64,000 nucleotides of DNA, taken from positions 310,001-374,000 of the forward strand of contig JAZKJV010000094.1 in the NCBI GenBank assembly GCA_037367405.1. The letters run 5' to 3'. Made by a program: the position numbers and the translations under genes. The notes beneath the pieces were generated by a model. That model did not search any database. It was not told where the DNA came from and saw nothing but the letters and a program-made list of their open reading frames with translations. The stretch comes from Ottelia alismoides. Its lineage: Eukaryota > Streptophyta > Magnoliopsida > Alismatales > Hydrocharitaceae. Below, piece after piece: positions 49,730 through 60,482 of this stretch. The number at the start of each line of letters is the position of its first letter. The first letter of the stretch is position 1.

Positions 49730-50169
49730 GGGATTTTTACACTTGTGCCCTTCCAAGTTTTGACATTTATTCTTTTACCCCTATCATTTATGCAATAGTT
49801 CATGTAAATATGCCCATTGGGTTAATTGACGCCCATTTCCCCCCTCAAATGGACGTTAATTTACTAGCACAAACATAATAGAATCGAGAGGTAAAGTGTA
49901 ATTATCCCATTCCCCTGCCATCATCTAACAAAGGAGAAGCGATCGAGTAGAGGGAGGAAACAAAGGGTGGTGGAAGAAGAGGGCAATAAATATTTCCTTA
50001 ACCAGACCTTGTTTAGACAAATCATGGTCTAATTTATTTTAATAGATGATCAATTAACGGAAGGGTACAACAATTAACGATGCAACAATGTAGAGGCACA
50101 AGTTTTATCGCAAAAAAGGTAGGAGTGTAAGTCTAGCTGTGAAAACTTGGAAGGACGTGTAAAAATCCC
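49730..50169. mobile_element. Mutator-like MITE, no clear TSD
   Basis: Inverted ends of about 30 bp: GGGATTTTTACACTTGTGCC at 49730 against the complement of AAGGACGTGTAAAAATCCC ending at 50169. The first bases equal those of the element at 581-821. I see no perfect flanking duplication, so one edge may be altered. Length about 440 bp, non-coding. Confidence 0.65.
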
Positions 50170-50751
50170 AATATACAAAATATTTCTGCCATCCTCATAC
50201 AAATTATGTTTGTATCTGCCTTCAAATATAAACCCATTTGTGTTCCAATCCCAAAAAACATGATCTTATTCAAGTGCTTTATGCTGGCGCAAGATTTAGG
50301 GCTCGTTTGGTTACTAGGTTAGAGTGGGTTGGGGTAACCTGATTGGAATAGTAGCTGTTTAGGATGGTTATGAGGGTTGAAGAGGGTTGGAATTAAGAAT
50401 GTGATGTGATATCACTATAATTTGTGATATAATTCCATCCCATCAAAAGAAGGGGGTAAACTGGGTTACCCCAGGATAACCTGAGGTAATCCGGTTACCA
50501 AACGAGCCCTTATAATCAGGACTGCAGAGAGTGACATCAGAGAGAACAGAGTTAGAGCTGCAAAGTAGGCAGAAGTGACCACAATACCGGACATCCTTGC
50601 TATCAACAATTCCATCTCCATCTCTGTTAAGTGACAGGTTGCCAGAAATATGCTGAGATCCGTATTCCATCATGCATTCCATATGATTCCATATCCAACA
50701 GGTTCCGCAATTCTGCTGATCACAAACTATATCGACTGTCTTGCCAATGTA
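50170..50751 (-). pseudogene. Cysteine-rich reading frame split by a MITE
   Basis: Minus-strand frame from 50751 after a splice-acceptor-like TTAAATAG. It reads YIGKTVDIVCDQQNCGTCW, then about 60 more codons with a further eight or so cysteines and the acidic run RDGDGIVDSKDV, up to SPDY at the MITE edge (50510). Across the MITE (50299-50509) the same frame continues with KSCASIKHL for over 40 codons to 50170, where the Mutator-like MITE begins. The cysteine spacing is protein-like, but I do not recognise the family. No start codon or other exon was identified, so it is an exon fragment or pseudogene. Confidence 0.4.
50296..50512. mobile_element. Tourist-like (PIF/Harbinger) MITE with TTA TSD
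   Basis: A 211-bp element (50299-50509) with inverted ends GGGCTCGTTTGGTTAC and GTTACCAAACGAGCCC, flanked by TTA on both sides (50296-50298 and 50510-50512). Trinucleotide TTA duplications are the PIF/Harbinger signature. A relative lies at 61021-61319. Confidence 0.85.
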
Positions 50752-51110
50752 CTATTTAAGATTTCAATATAAAAGTCCTGCAGGAGCTTCCAGGACTGCA
50801 AACACACGTCAGAGGAAGTATGCGTGAGTGACAGGTAAAATTTACAAGGACATTTTAGTAAAATTCAAAACCTTTTAGTCCCCAAGGTAAAAGCAATTTC
50901 TCTTAGAGAAAACAGACAAAAAGACACGACAAAATTATATTCCATTCAAGCTGGATGGAAAGGAGCAACAGCAGGCTCATACCTCCAGAGTACAACCTTT
51001 AATAATTTACTTGTGTACATAAAAGGGTAGGCAAAATACATTCTGCGGTTTAATCAAGGAACACAAAGAGGGTGCATATTGTGGCTGGATGAATAACTCC
51101 ATATATTTGT
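50752..51110 (-). other. Probable 3' UTR and downstream of V-ATPase c''
   Basis: AT-rich sequence downstream of the V-ATPase stop codon. On the minus strand AAATTATTAAAG-type words near 51000 could guide polyadenylation. The leftmost part borders the cysteine-rich frame. Confidence 0.4.
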
Positions 51111-51547
51111 TCATGCTTTTGACGGCCACGTAGCCTGCGCCGACATGATTATTCCGACGATAACTCCAAACAACCCTAGCGCGCTTCCGAAGATTTCAAT
51201 CACCAGAATCTTCACGAATAAAGATGAGTTCTGTGCATCAGACAGGGCGCAGCTGCTTCCGATGATTCCCACACAAAGCCTGTTGGATCAAAGAGCATCT
51301 TGCTTCAGTTGATGAAATGATGGGAGCTTACCATTCCACGGGAAAATCACGAGAGATGGAGAGAGGCAATACATACCCACAGAACAAATTCGCGAAACCC
51401 ACAATGATACCAGAAGCAAAGATAGCATATCCAGCTCTGAGAGAGTCGGGATGATGAATCAGAGATGAAGGAACACTCTCGAGCTTCGTCTGTAAAATGA
51501 TGGCAACAATGACTCCGTATATTGCAACGGCCTCGCAAAAGATTACA
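51111..51547 (-). CDS. V-type proton ATPase subunit c'' (proteolipid), last two exons only
   Basis: Two clean exons on the minus strand: 51377-51547 (171 bp) and 51111-51279 (169 bp). The intron between has GTATGT at its start and CAACAG at its end. The acceptor before the first exon (TATTTTACAG) is also good. Translation gives [20 protein letters not shown] ... [19 protein letters not shown] and then [16 protein letters not shown] ... [19 protein letters not shown] with a TGA. This closely matches plant VHA-c'', a membrane-rotor subunit that carries protons across the vacuolar/Golgi membrane; the buried glutamate in FCEAV is kept. About 113 codons of roughly 180 are here. The expected first part (helix 1 to SKNLIS) was not found upstream on this strand, so the gene is either 5'-truncated or has a far-off first exon. 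The frame is undamaged. Confidence 0.88.
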
Positions 51548-52395
51548 CTGTAAAATAGATAATAGGAATGATTTCATCTTTTGGGACATTGTTTATAAGA
51601 ATCTTAGAATGAAAGAAGTGAATCCGGTGATATATCAAAAATTGCTAAAAAAAGAATCATTTTAAAGAATTTCAAATCAGCAGTTTCCAGTATATGCAGG
51701 AGCAGCAAGTTTTCACAGTTATATGAACTTTTCAACAAGTTCCCAGAGCTTAGAATCTTCCAATCATTGCCAAAAAATCTGAGATTACGAGATAATGCAG
51801 GGGAAACCCACAAACACTTAAATTTGCAGGAAAATTCGAAGCATGCATTTGTTGCCTCAAGTTCACAATCTCGTAAAAACATCCAAAAGAACTCACGACT
51901 GGAGAAAAACAACTCGTCACGAGACTGACGTTTAAACCAGAGAACTGGTCAACCAAAATTCTAAAATTTTGTAATTATCATTTATTTTCAAGTTGTCTAT
52001 CACAGTTTATTTGATTTTGAATTTTTAGGATAAAGGTAAAGATTCGTGGGATACTGTTTTATTGTATTTGTTTAAGACGATAAATTAAATTTATATGTAT
52101 GAAGCGGACCCTTTTTCGAATCTCGTCGTCCCATTTTTCCCTTCCATTTTCTCATTTTTTTAATTTTTATAACTTCTCTGTCCTCATTTTTACTCTTCCA
52201 CTTTTCTCACTTCAAAATTTCTCTTTTGAAGAGTACGAGAAAAGGCCAGAAGAAGTAGGAGACCACCCCTATTAATTAGTTCCCATTTGCATCAGGGTAA
52301 AAAATAAAAAATTTAAAAACATATGAATGACTTCTAAAATTAAGCAAATCAAATCAACCGCTCTAAACAGACTCAAATGATTTATCCACTTAAAT
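51548..52395. other. Upstream (intron or intergenic) sequence of V-ATPase c''
   Basis: No exon recognised. Frames at 51604-51956 (minus) have no family features. If the missing first exon exists, this is its intron. Confidence 0.45.
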
Positions 52396-52592
52396 AGTCT
52401 GGTAGTAGCGCAGTGTGCCTACCATCCAAAAAACCAGGGTTCAAATACCCCAATGTGGGGGTTGCGTTAGGTAATCGACGACTCGACAGCCATAGCAAAA
52501 AATAGTCGAATCTCTCAACATAGATTTGAGCAATAATCCATGTAGTCGACCCTACTTATAGTGAGAGACGGCTTTGTCTTTTATAAGCTAAT
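52396..52592 (+). mobile_element. tRNA-derived SINE, Au-like
   Basis: A roughly 200-bp element with a pol III A-box-like sequence (GGTAGTAGCGCAGTG, 52401-52415) and B-box GGGTTCAAATACCC (52437-52450), 22 bp apart. Its 3' part (TGTAGTCGACCCTACTTATA, then GTGAGAGACGGCTTTGTC) resembles the conserved end of plant Au SINEs. Flanking duplications were not resolved. The A-box has changes, so it is probably old. Confidence 0.65.
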
Positions 52593-53199
52593 TAACTTGA
52601 TCAAAATTAACTAATTAAGATGAAAAACGGATCACATATTGGTCCTGACTGCATCAACTATCCACCGTTATGAGACTCATCTGTTGTCAATATGAACTCG
52701 TTGCATGTCTTCGCAGAATTTCAAGACTGCGCAATGATATGCACCTTGAAAAGAAATCCAGGCTATGAATGTACTCCAACATTATAAACTATCCAGTAAA
52801 GTTAAAATTGAGAAGTGTTCATAACTTCATTATCCTGGATGTTCATGCAAATCTGAAACTTTAAGGTCCTCCCGAAATTGTCGTAGAAAGAATATTCTGT
52901 CGTTTAAAAAAAATTGCTGTCAAGCTTGTAAATTTCAAGCTACAGCGGATGATCAGAAAATTCTCCCAATCTTTGAATAGTCTAGAACCATGAAGTTTCC
53001 CCCAATTTCTTCATATCTTAAAACCTACTTAAACTCTCCTAATTTATATTTTTTTCAAACTTCTGGCAGAGAAGCTACTTCCTTCCCAAAAAGGTATTCT
53101 CTCAAAGGAATAAAAATGATAGAGAAGGGCTTGTCGTAAGTAACCCAAAAACAAAAACTTCACAAATCAAGCACATTTTTAGGAAAGAACAAGTATTAT
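52593..53199. other. Intergenic sequence, nothing recognised
   Basis: AT-rich sequence without a frame, repeat or element that I can support. Confidence 0.5.
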
Positions 53200-53289
53200 A
53201 TGGGTTATAAAGCAAACCATGATGACTCCATGAATTTTAGGCGACCTCTGGAGAATCCTATCATTGGTTTTGCACACATGTCACTGCAG

Positions 53290-53500
53290 GATCCGACAAG
53301 TCAGAGAGGAGACAGCAAATCCACCTACAACTGCAGCAGAAAAGTGAATGCCTGCTGGCGGAATGCACACCGCAAGGGACAAAGCTATGGCAATGACTGC
53401 AGAATGGGCATGGCTTCTACAACTGTAACAGAGTAATTAGCGGTACCAACCAGCACGGAGACCTGAGAATCTGAGATTGCTGGCATCATTGTCGTGTAGT
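53290..53500 (-). pseudogene. Possible decayed exon encoding a hydrophobic segment
   Basis: On the minus strand one frame reads VTVVEAMPIL. After a one-base shift another reads AVIAIALSLAVCIPPAGIHF and continues hydrophobic for about 20 more codons. This looks like broken coding sequence for a membrane protein. It bears a weak likeness to the first helix of V-ATPase c'' (pattern I-IA-S--V), but far too weak to be its functional exon. Family unassigned. Confidence 0.25.
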
Positions 53501-53554
53501 TTTTCATGGGGATCTACATGAACTAGGGGATGCAGACAGTGGTTGTAACCTAGT

Positions 53555-54092
53555 AGTGGCACAGGAATTCTATCAAGGAGGGGCCAAGTATACGTCATAC
53601 ATGTAAGCTCAAAATGAAGAAGCAATTATTATATTTTTAAATGATATTTTAAAATAAAGTTAATATTTTCAATGGTGATTTTAAAATTTTGTTAAATCTG
53701 ATTATTTAAACTTATAAAGTGAAAATTTTACACAAAATTCCATGGTTAAAAGGAAACAATAAAGTTTATTTTGTTTGAAAGGTCTAGAAAAAATGGGAGA
53801 ATAAATGAGAGCTTTAATCTCATTTAATATCACATTATAGAGGTACTAAATTTTAGTAATAAAAATTAATTGTTGGTGTAGGGAATTGAACCTTGCTCCA
53901 CAATACACTAAACACACCACATTACCACCATACTATATAGTGGGTTTGTTATTTTTTACATATATGAAGCTTGTTTTACGATTAAGGAGGGGTCATATCA
54001 AAACTATAATACATTATCCAAGTGAAATATAGGAATTAAGGAGGGGCCATGACCTCCATAGAGTATATACTGGATCCGCCCCTGAGTGGCAC
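53555..54092. mobile_element. hAT-like non-autonomous element with 8-bp TSD
   Basis: A 522-bp element (53563-54084) between perfect duplications AGTGGCAC (53555-53562 and 54085-54092). The right end reads ACTGGATCCGCCCCTG. The left has AGGGGCC about 16 bp inside, so the left terminus carries a small insertion or is imperfect. No coding capacity. Confidence 0.7.
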
Positions 54093-55156
54093 TCAGCAGT
54101 TCGCTTTTCTCATGGCAAGAAACAAGAAAAGAGTTGCTTAGAATTTAGCTAGCAGTTACTGATAGCAGAATTCTATCAAGGCTGGCTATGCCAAGCATTT
54201 ATATACAACGCTGGTGGGGCAGGATCACAGGACTTTGCTCATAATGCTTATAGGCAATGAAAGATATCAGTGTGGCTTCCACCTTATTCCACGAATTGCG
54301 AGTTCTCCACTTTAAAGGTTGTAGTTTCCTCCCCCACCATCAAGGTCTTAAATGACAATTTCGGAGTTGTTTCACGATACCTGAAAATCAACCTTACCAA
54401 CGACATATCGCCAGAATCACAAAAAATCATGGAATGGCTATAAATTTTGATTTTTTTCTCTGAAAAATAAGGTTCCCAATTGTTCTTTAATTGCAAACAT
54501 AAATGTCTAAATAAAGGATTTGTAACAGTATTGTCATGGTAATCAGTGCACAGGTTGACACGCAGTATTGAACAAAGCATGTAATTAAAAATTCAATAGC
54601 GTAGAGTGGATAAATAAATCGAAATAACAAATAGCATAGTCTCATAAAGTCAAAATTAATAATATACCAAGAATATTTATCATGTAAATAAGTTGAATAA
54701 AATCCATCACCAATAAAAAATGACAATTAAGATTACAATTAAATATAACTATATGATAAAAAAAACTTTAAGCACCTATAGTGAACACATGCTCACTATA
54801 TACTATATTAACCATATATGTTATGAACTTGTTGAGAATCTCAAGATGCCTTAAATCGCAAACCGTCTGTTCAACCTGGCATATTGTAGAGCTTTTATGC
54901 AACCTTCTTTAAAGCCGGCAGGTGAAGCCCACCATCCAAACAATATATGTTCACCGGGAAGGCTGCTCGGACAATATGGGCGAAATGGGGAAAGATATCA
55001 CCCAAATGGACCCCATTTCCTTTGAAATTTGAAGGAAGTTGGCAATAAATCGCCACATGTCAGTGATTTAGCATTGATTCTCGAGAAAAAGAGTTCCTTT
55101 TGATTTCATCGATCTAGCATCAGAGACATAAGATAAATAGAGTCGACACTCGTGAG
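54093..55156. other. Intergenic sequence, nothing recognised
   Basis: Mainly AT-rich. The minus frames at 54284-54580 and 54487-54726 show no domain. The word GAATTCTATCAAGG at 54169 repeats one at 53565, inside the neighbouring hAT-like element. Confidence 0.45.
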
Positions 55157-55320
55157 TGTTCAGAAAGGCAGTCCAGGCGGCCGCATATGCGGAGTCGTAC
55201 CCCCTACCGAACCTTATATTCGATACTCGGTTCATATGCGGGCAATAGGGTATGTGTGGGCGAGTGTACTGCATATGCTTAGACATCGAACCACTACTTG
55301 GCTCTATTTTGTATAATAAC
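55157..55320. mobile_element. Possible fragment of a hAT-like element rich in GCGGCCGCAT words
   Basis: GTTCAGAAAGGCAG followed by GGCGGCCGCATATGCGG and later ACTCGGTTCATATGCGGG. The same vocabulary (GTTCAGAAA, GCGGCCGCATACTCGG) fills the element at the window's right end (63816-64000). No terminal repeats or duplication resolved. Confidence 0.35.
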
Positions 55321-55379
55321 CCGAGGAATCCGATTATGGTATGAAACTTGTATGATACGAGTAAACCCTCGAAAATCCA

Positions 55380-55953
55380 TCTATTCACACTTCTCATCTC
55401 CTCGACGAAACCCTAGGCATCGCTCCTCTGATCGCCCTCCAATGCTCAAACGATCATCGCCGCTACTCCAGCCCCATGAGCCTCCCCTCCTGCAGCATCT
55501 CCGATCGACACCACTACTCCTGCGCTCCAGCAGCATCTCCTCCAGTGCTCCAGCAGCACCTTCAACCGACATCAAGCTCCAGCATCACCCTCCAAGATCG
55601 AACATCACCATCCACTCCATTTCTGACAGGCACAATCATGCCTCAAACGCTCACCCAACTCGCCTTCAACCTCCAACCTACTTGCAAACTTTTTAATCAA
55701 ATGTGCTTCTTTAATACTCTTTTTTTCTTGAACGTCAACATTTTATTTTCTTCAATTAGTACCACCATCATACATTCCTGCAAACACCTTGCGCGATGGC
55801 GCAATCCTTGCGCTAGCAAAGGTGTCGTTTCTCCAAGCAGTGTAGATTTCAGGCCGTCGCAAGGCAGCAGCCGCATCGCGCATGCAGCGCGATGCCCTTT
55901 TACAGGCACTCCACATCTCCCATCAGAACCCTCAGGCGTGGATCTCCCTCTCA
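55380..55953. other. C-rich sequence with CTCCAGCA-type words
   Basis: Several overlapping Ser/Pro-rich frames exist on both strands (55298-55696, 55476-56009 and minus 55381-55575). The DNA is low-complexity (repeats of CTCCAGCAGCATCTCC style), which opens frames by chance. It may be the distal part of the non-autonomous element ending at 59005, interrupted by the hAT-like insertion. Confidence 0.35.
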
Positions 55954-56949
55954 GTTTTAGCCACTGTTGTAAAAGTCGGCCGACTAGGCCGACTAGTCGG
56001 CCCGACTAGTCGAGTCGGGGGGGTATCCGACTCGACTAGGCCAAATCGGCCTATAGTCGGGTCGACCCGATTAGTCGCCCGAGTAATCGGCCTAGTCGGC
56101 CGACTTTTGCATAGAAGTTTTAAACTGTTTGTATACTGTTTTGTATACTTTTTTATATACTTTTAATTGTTTGTGTTGTTATTACTTAGTCATTATTACT
56201 ATAAATTCAAATATATATGAAGTGGTTTTATACTTAAAATAATACAAAAATATACCTCCTTTTGCCTTAACATCCTTGTGGACACATGAAAGTACGGTGT
56301 AAACTAACAACGTTCTAACAAACATTTAGCATCCTTGACTACAACAGATATGTATATGAATTCTTTTACATTATCAAATTATGTCAATAACTATAAGGTT
56401 ATATAATTATTAAATCTTTTTATTTATCTTTTGTGATTTGTTAATTAATTTCGTGATTCTTAATTACAATGATTAGTAACATGTGAGTTTGTTGATTAGT
56501 AACTTGTGAACATGGCCTCAAATTTCAGCGAAATTCGGTCGAATTTCTGTCGAATATCGATATCCAGTCGAAATCGAAATTCGACCGAAATGACCGAAAT
56601 ATGGGGGTCCTAGTACAAAAAATGACCGAAATTTCGGCCGAAATTCCACCGAAATTCCATCAAAATTCTGTTTTGGTCGATACCGAAATTGTGACCGAAA
56701 CCGACATTTAAGGCCTTGCTTGTGAATATGGTTAGCTTTGTGTTTGTATGTATTAAAATTGCTAAATTTGTGTATATATATGAGAGTGTATGTATTAAAA
56801 ATCGATTTATATATTTAAAATAATTAAAAAAATCAAAACCGACTAATGCCCGACTAAATCCGATTACTCTCCCGACTGCCGATTAATCCTTAGTCAGTGA
56901 CCCCGCCGACCGAGTACCGACTACCGCTTTCTGCAACCATGGTTTTAGC
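55954..56949. mobile_element. hAT-like non-autonomous element with 8-bp TSD
   Basis: A 980-bp element (55962-56941) between perfect duplications GTTTTAGC (55954-55961 and 56942-56949). Ends are CACTGTTGTAAAAG and the complement of CTTTCTGCAACCATG. Both ends are filled with CCGACTAGTCGG-type words in both orientations. An inner block (about 56515-56720), dense in GAAATTTCGG/CGACCGAAAT words, may be another small nested element. Confidence 0.88.
56515..56720. repeat. Inner block of CGAAATT/CCGAAAT repeats
   Basis: About 200 bp of alternating AATTCGGTCGAATTT and CGAAATTTCGGCCGAAATT words, different from the CCGACTAGTCGG vocabulary of the host element. It resembles the end-region of other MITEs, but I could not find a clean flanking duplication. 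Confidence 0.4.
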
Positions 56950-57499
56950 AATGGTGCTGCCCTTTCCCTTAGGGTGCGGTTCTCGCAGCCAATCCCTAAG
57001 TTCTCACGCTCGATGGCATCATGTTGAGCACCTCTCTAGCACATCTCCAGACCACTCCTCCTCCAGCGGGGTTCAGCAGCAGGCGAAACCTCCAGGCGTA
57101 CTCACTCGAAGGAGCAGAACCTCCAGACGACGCCCTATCGTGCGGCTCTTTCGATCTCAATGCCTCCAGGCGAAGGCACATCCCGAGCACCATGGCCACC
57201 TCCAGCCTCATCAGCAGCCGCCATCCCTTCAGTCGTGGCAGCACCTCCATACGAAAAGGGTGTTTCCGCACCCTCCTAACGAGTCGCGCACCTCCATGTG
57301 GCACATCCTTGCGCTCCTCCAGCACCCCCCCCCCTCCCCTGTGTGCAACCTCCATCAGGAGCTCCAAGCAGAGGCAGCACAAGAGAAGAAGATCCCACCC
57401 ATCGGGGGCGGCTTAGGGAAACGAGGGGTTCCCATCGGGGAACCCTTAGCAGCAGTACGAGAAAAAAGTAACACGATTGGGAATCCTAAATGAGCCCCA
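56950..57499 (+). other. C-rich segment of the non-autonomous element, frames unassigned
   Basis: Frames at 56897-57493, 57021-57416 (plus) and 56996-57382 (minus) overlap. All are Ser/Pro/Arg/His-rich translations of CACCTCCAG-type DNA, without a recognisable domain. The segment occupies the place held by the J-domain fragment in the sister element at 60483-63327, so it may be a different captured piece. Confidence 0.35.
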
Positions 57500-59005
57500 T
57501 GTGTCATTTTAAATAACATTTTTTTTGTAAGCACCCAAGTGGGTCGTGCTCTATTTATTAAAAAAAGAGAAGAGCAGAGGAGCCGAAAAAAAGGGGTGAA
57601 GGGGGAGAGGCCCAGTTTTCAACTTAAACAAACTGCAGCATTAAAAAAAAGATTGCTTTTGTGGGCCCTAGTCAGGTCGTGTTTCTTAAAAAATGAGAAT
57701 TTCTTTTGAAAAAGGCAAGTACAAAAAAATCGTATGCGACGAAAAAAATGTGAGAAGAAAAGCCTAAAAAATATGTGAACAGCTTATTTGAAAAAAATTG
57801 TGACGGCTATTAAAAAAATTGTGAAAATAGCCAAAAAAATGATTGGTTGAGAAAAGCTGGAAAAAATGTGGCGGATTATTTGGCATTTGTTTTCCCCATT
57901 TTCTTGTCTTCTCCCAAATTTGTCGATGTCATTGATTTCCGTCAAGTATGAGAGAAAGGGGGAGTATTGTGTAGAGTTGCAAGTCCATTCAGATGTCAAA
58001 TTCTCCAAACCAGCCAGATTTCAGACTCTACAGTCGTCCAGACTCGACGTTCTGATTCTGAGTCCTCGATTTCGGACACGCACATGTATACGGTCTTCTT
58101 TTCAGATGTGCACATGTTTGCCATCATTTGTAGTGGTCCCCATCATTCTTGTTTTGTTGTCCAGAGATTTCATGTGTTACATAGGGAACACAGAGTAGAG
58201 ATCACATTCCCTATGTCATGTTGGGTAGGATTTTCATGTGGTTTCATAGGGACTTCAGAGTAGAGTACCATTCTTTGAACCAGATGGGAGAGAACCAGTT
58301 CTCTGACGAGGAGACTTTTCAGACTCCATTCTCCAGCGACTGTAGACTCCAACGGGGATTGCACTCCACGGCTTTTCAGTTCGGCCCTTTCAGAGATGGA
58401 GCAGTTGTCCACATGTTGCGGTGGGTCAGAGTTCTTCATATGGAGAATCATTTCAGTTGCAGTGACTCTGATAGGCACAGTACAGAGCACATGCTCCCCG
58501 ACGAGGAGATTCAGTTTGACTCACACTCCAACCCGTTTGTCCTCCTCACCTGCATGGCATGAGAAGTAACGTCCTCGACAGCAGTCGACAATTGTGCACG
58601 TTGAGTTAATATTGTCCGTAGTGTCCTGTAGTGTGAGTTGAGATGTTTTCTGTTTGTCCAACTTGAGCATTGCATGCTGCAGCTTGAGGGGTGTGTTGGA
58701 GTATTTGGTTATGCGTCACTCTTGTAGTTGATGGGTAAATGGATAACTCCAGAATCCATTTACCACATCCAAATCTTTAGTCCCACATCTATCAACTGTG
58801 GGATGTAGAGACTCGGTAAGGACTATATAAGAAGCCCTACACCCCTTTATCCAATGAGAAAGTGCAATACATACATCAGCCCTTTGTGGTGTTCTCCCGT
58901 GATTTCATCCCACTCCTTAGGGGTAGGGTTTAACGTTAAATCACGCGTTCTCAATTTCTTTATCTTTATTATTTTGATACGCTTCTGCACTCCTATTTTC
59001 TAACA
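57500..59005 (+). mobile_element. Non-autonomous Copia-type element, 3' part with LTR
   Basis: The non-coding region 57530-58690 is clearly homologous to 61985-63060 of the sister element (for example GGAGTATTGTGTAGAGTTGCA, GACGAGGAGACTTTTCAGAC, CCTCCTCACCTGCA). It ends with a polypurine tract (CTTGAGGGG) and a 312-bp LTR. No matching 5' LTR is found upstream, so it is 5'-truncated or its start is unrecognisable. It has no gag-pol. Confidence 0.75.
58694..59005 (+). repeat. 3' LTR of the non-autonomous Copia-type element
   Basis: TGTTGGAGTATTTGG to TTTTCTAACA, 312 bp, with TG...CA ends. Shares TTAGTCCCACAT, TATATAAGAAGC and GTTCTCC-GTG-TTTCATCCC words with the LTRs at 60483-60763 and 63067-63327. 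The TATATAA word (about 58825) is the likely TATA box. Confidence 0.8.
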
Positions 59006-60482
59006 CCAACTTTAACTGATTAAAATAACGAACTACCTTTACATTGGATGGGTGGGATTACAAAAATACAAAGAGAATAAAAATCAATTCCGATCATATT
59101 CTAATTGGACTCTAAATATAACAACCCGATAGAATCTCTTTATTTTAAATAAAATTCAAAATTGTATCAGACTCAATTAGATATAAATAAAATTAATCCA
59201 AACTCCAATTAATTTATTGACTATAATTAAATGGGCGAAAAATTAAAATCTTAATTTAAAAATCCTAATTGCTAAAATTGGACGGATGGAATACCCTAAT
59301 CTTGCCCTAATTTTGGTTTCCACGCTGAGAACGGAGGAAAAGAAGTTGGAGCTTTTTCACCAATTAAGAGAAGATAGCTATAGGATGCACAAGGTTTTGG
59401 AGGAGAATGGGTCGAGGTGATCCAAGGACATTCAGGGGAGTTCTATGTTCCCAACTTCCTCTTCAAAGGAGCCTTGCATGGTGGTTACAAGTTTTTTTTT
59501 CCACATCTGTGAACCGAAAACATTCCTTAGTAAAGAAACATAAAATGAATACAAGTCAAGTAAACAAAATGCAACTTCAATTAAATTAAATTAGTCAGAC
59601 GCATTTTGGGGTGGGTATTTGAATGATTTACGTGAATTCAAGTTATTCTATTTCAACCAAATCTGATTTAGATTGTCAAAATAATACCCATCATTTGATC
59701 AAACTAGATTCGATAAACATATTTATGTGACCAATTAGAGTCGATTGGGTTGGGTAAAAATCAAACTAAGCTTGTAAAAATTAGGTCAACTCCATGTTAA
59801 ATGGAATTAGGGGTCATACAAGGCTAGGGACATTAAAGCAAGCTAAGTGATGCCAAAGCAGACATGAGTCAAGACCAATAACGTTAAGGTGGTTGAGGGA
59901 TGTTGTAGTAGGGATGAGGGTTACTGATCCAAGGATAAGGGGTCGTCAGGGGGTGATTCGACACATCTAACGTAGGTAGGGATTGGAATATGATTGTGGG
60001 GACAACAAGATAGGTATGAGGTAGTCGAAGCAAGGCTGAAGGTGTCGAAGGGATAGAAAGGATGGTTGGAAAGCATCAACGTAGGCCATGGTCACCTGAA
60101 AGTAGGGGAAATCACAACAAGGATATATGTAGCTGAAATAAGTCTCGGGTTGGCTACCTTATTACGAGCTTAGAGGGGAGAATGATTAATAATAAAGTTT
60201 GTACAAGAGTTTAAAATTATAAACAGTATTATAGTAAATATATATTGACGGATTTAGTTGGGTCCAAACCACAGGTCAGCCAAAGTGATAGTAATTAGTA
60301 CCAACCAACTCATTCTGCATTAAAGGAACATGGTTTGCATCCTAGTCGACCCAAAACCGGAATGACCTGATTTATTTAACATATTCTCAACCATTTGGTT
60401 GAATTATTTGGTTAATCCAAGTAATATCCACCTTTAGCTACATCTAGGTGTGTGAAAAATAATCGAGTAAATAGGATAGCAT
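59006..60482. other. Intergenic sequence, nothing recognised
   Basis: AT-rich with a more mixed patch at 59800-60180. No genes or element ends that I can support; the 60-codon frame at 59407-59589 has no features. Confidence 0.5.

Noticed and set aside
52401..52450. A tRNA gene
   Set aside because: Only A- and B-box-like parts are present and no cloverleaf can be drawn; the downstream sequence fits a SINE.
53290..53500. First exon of V-ATPase c''
   Set aside because: The hydrophobic frame only loosely follows the helix-1 pattern, needs a frameshift and lacks SKNLIS, while the other exons are nearly perfectly conserved.
55298..57493. Several long frames (132, 177 and 198 codons) as new genes
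   Set aside because: The DNA is low-complexity CTCCAGC/CACCTCC, frames overlap on both strands, one runs across a transposon boundary, and no domain is visible.
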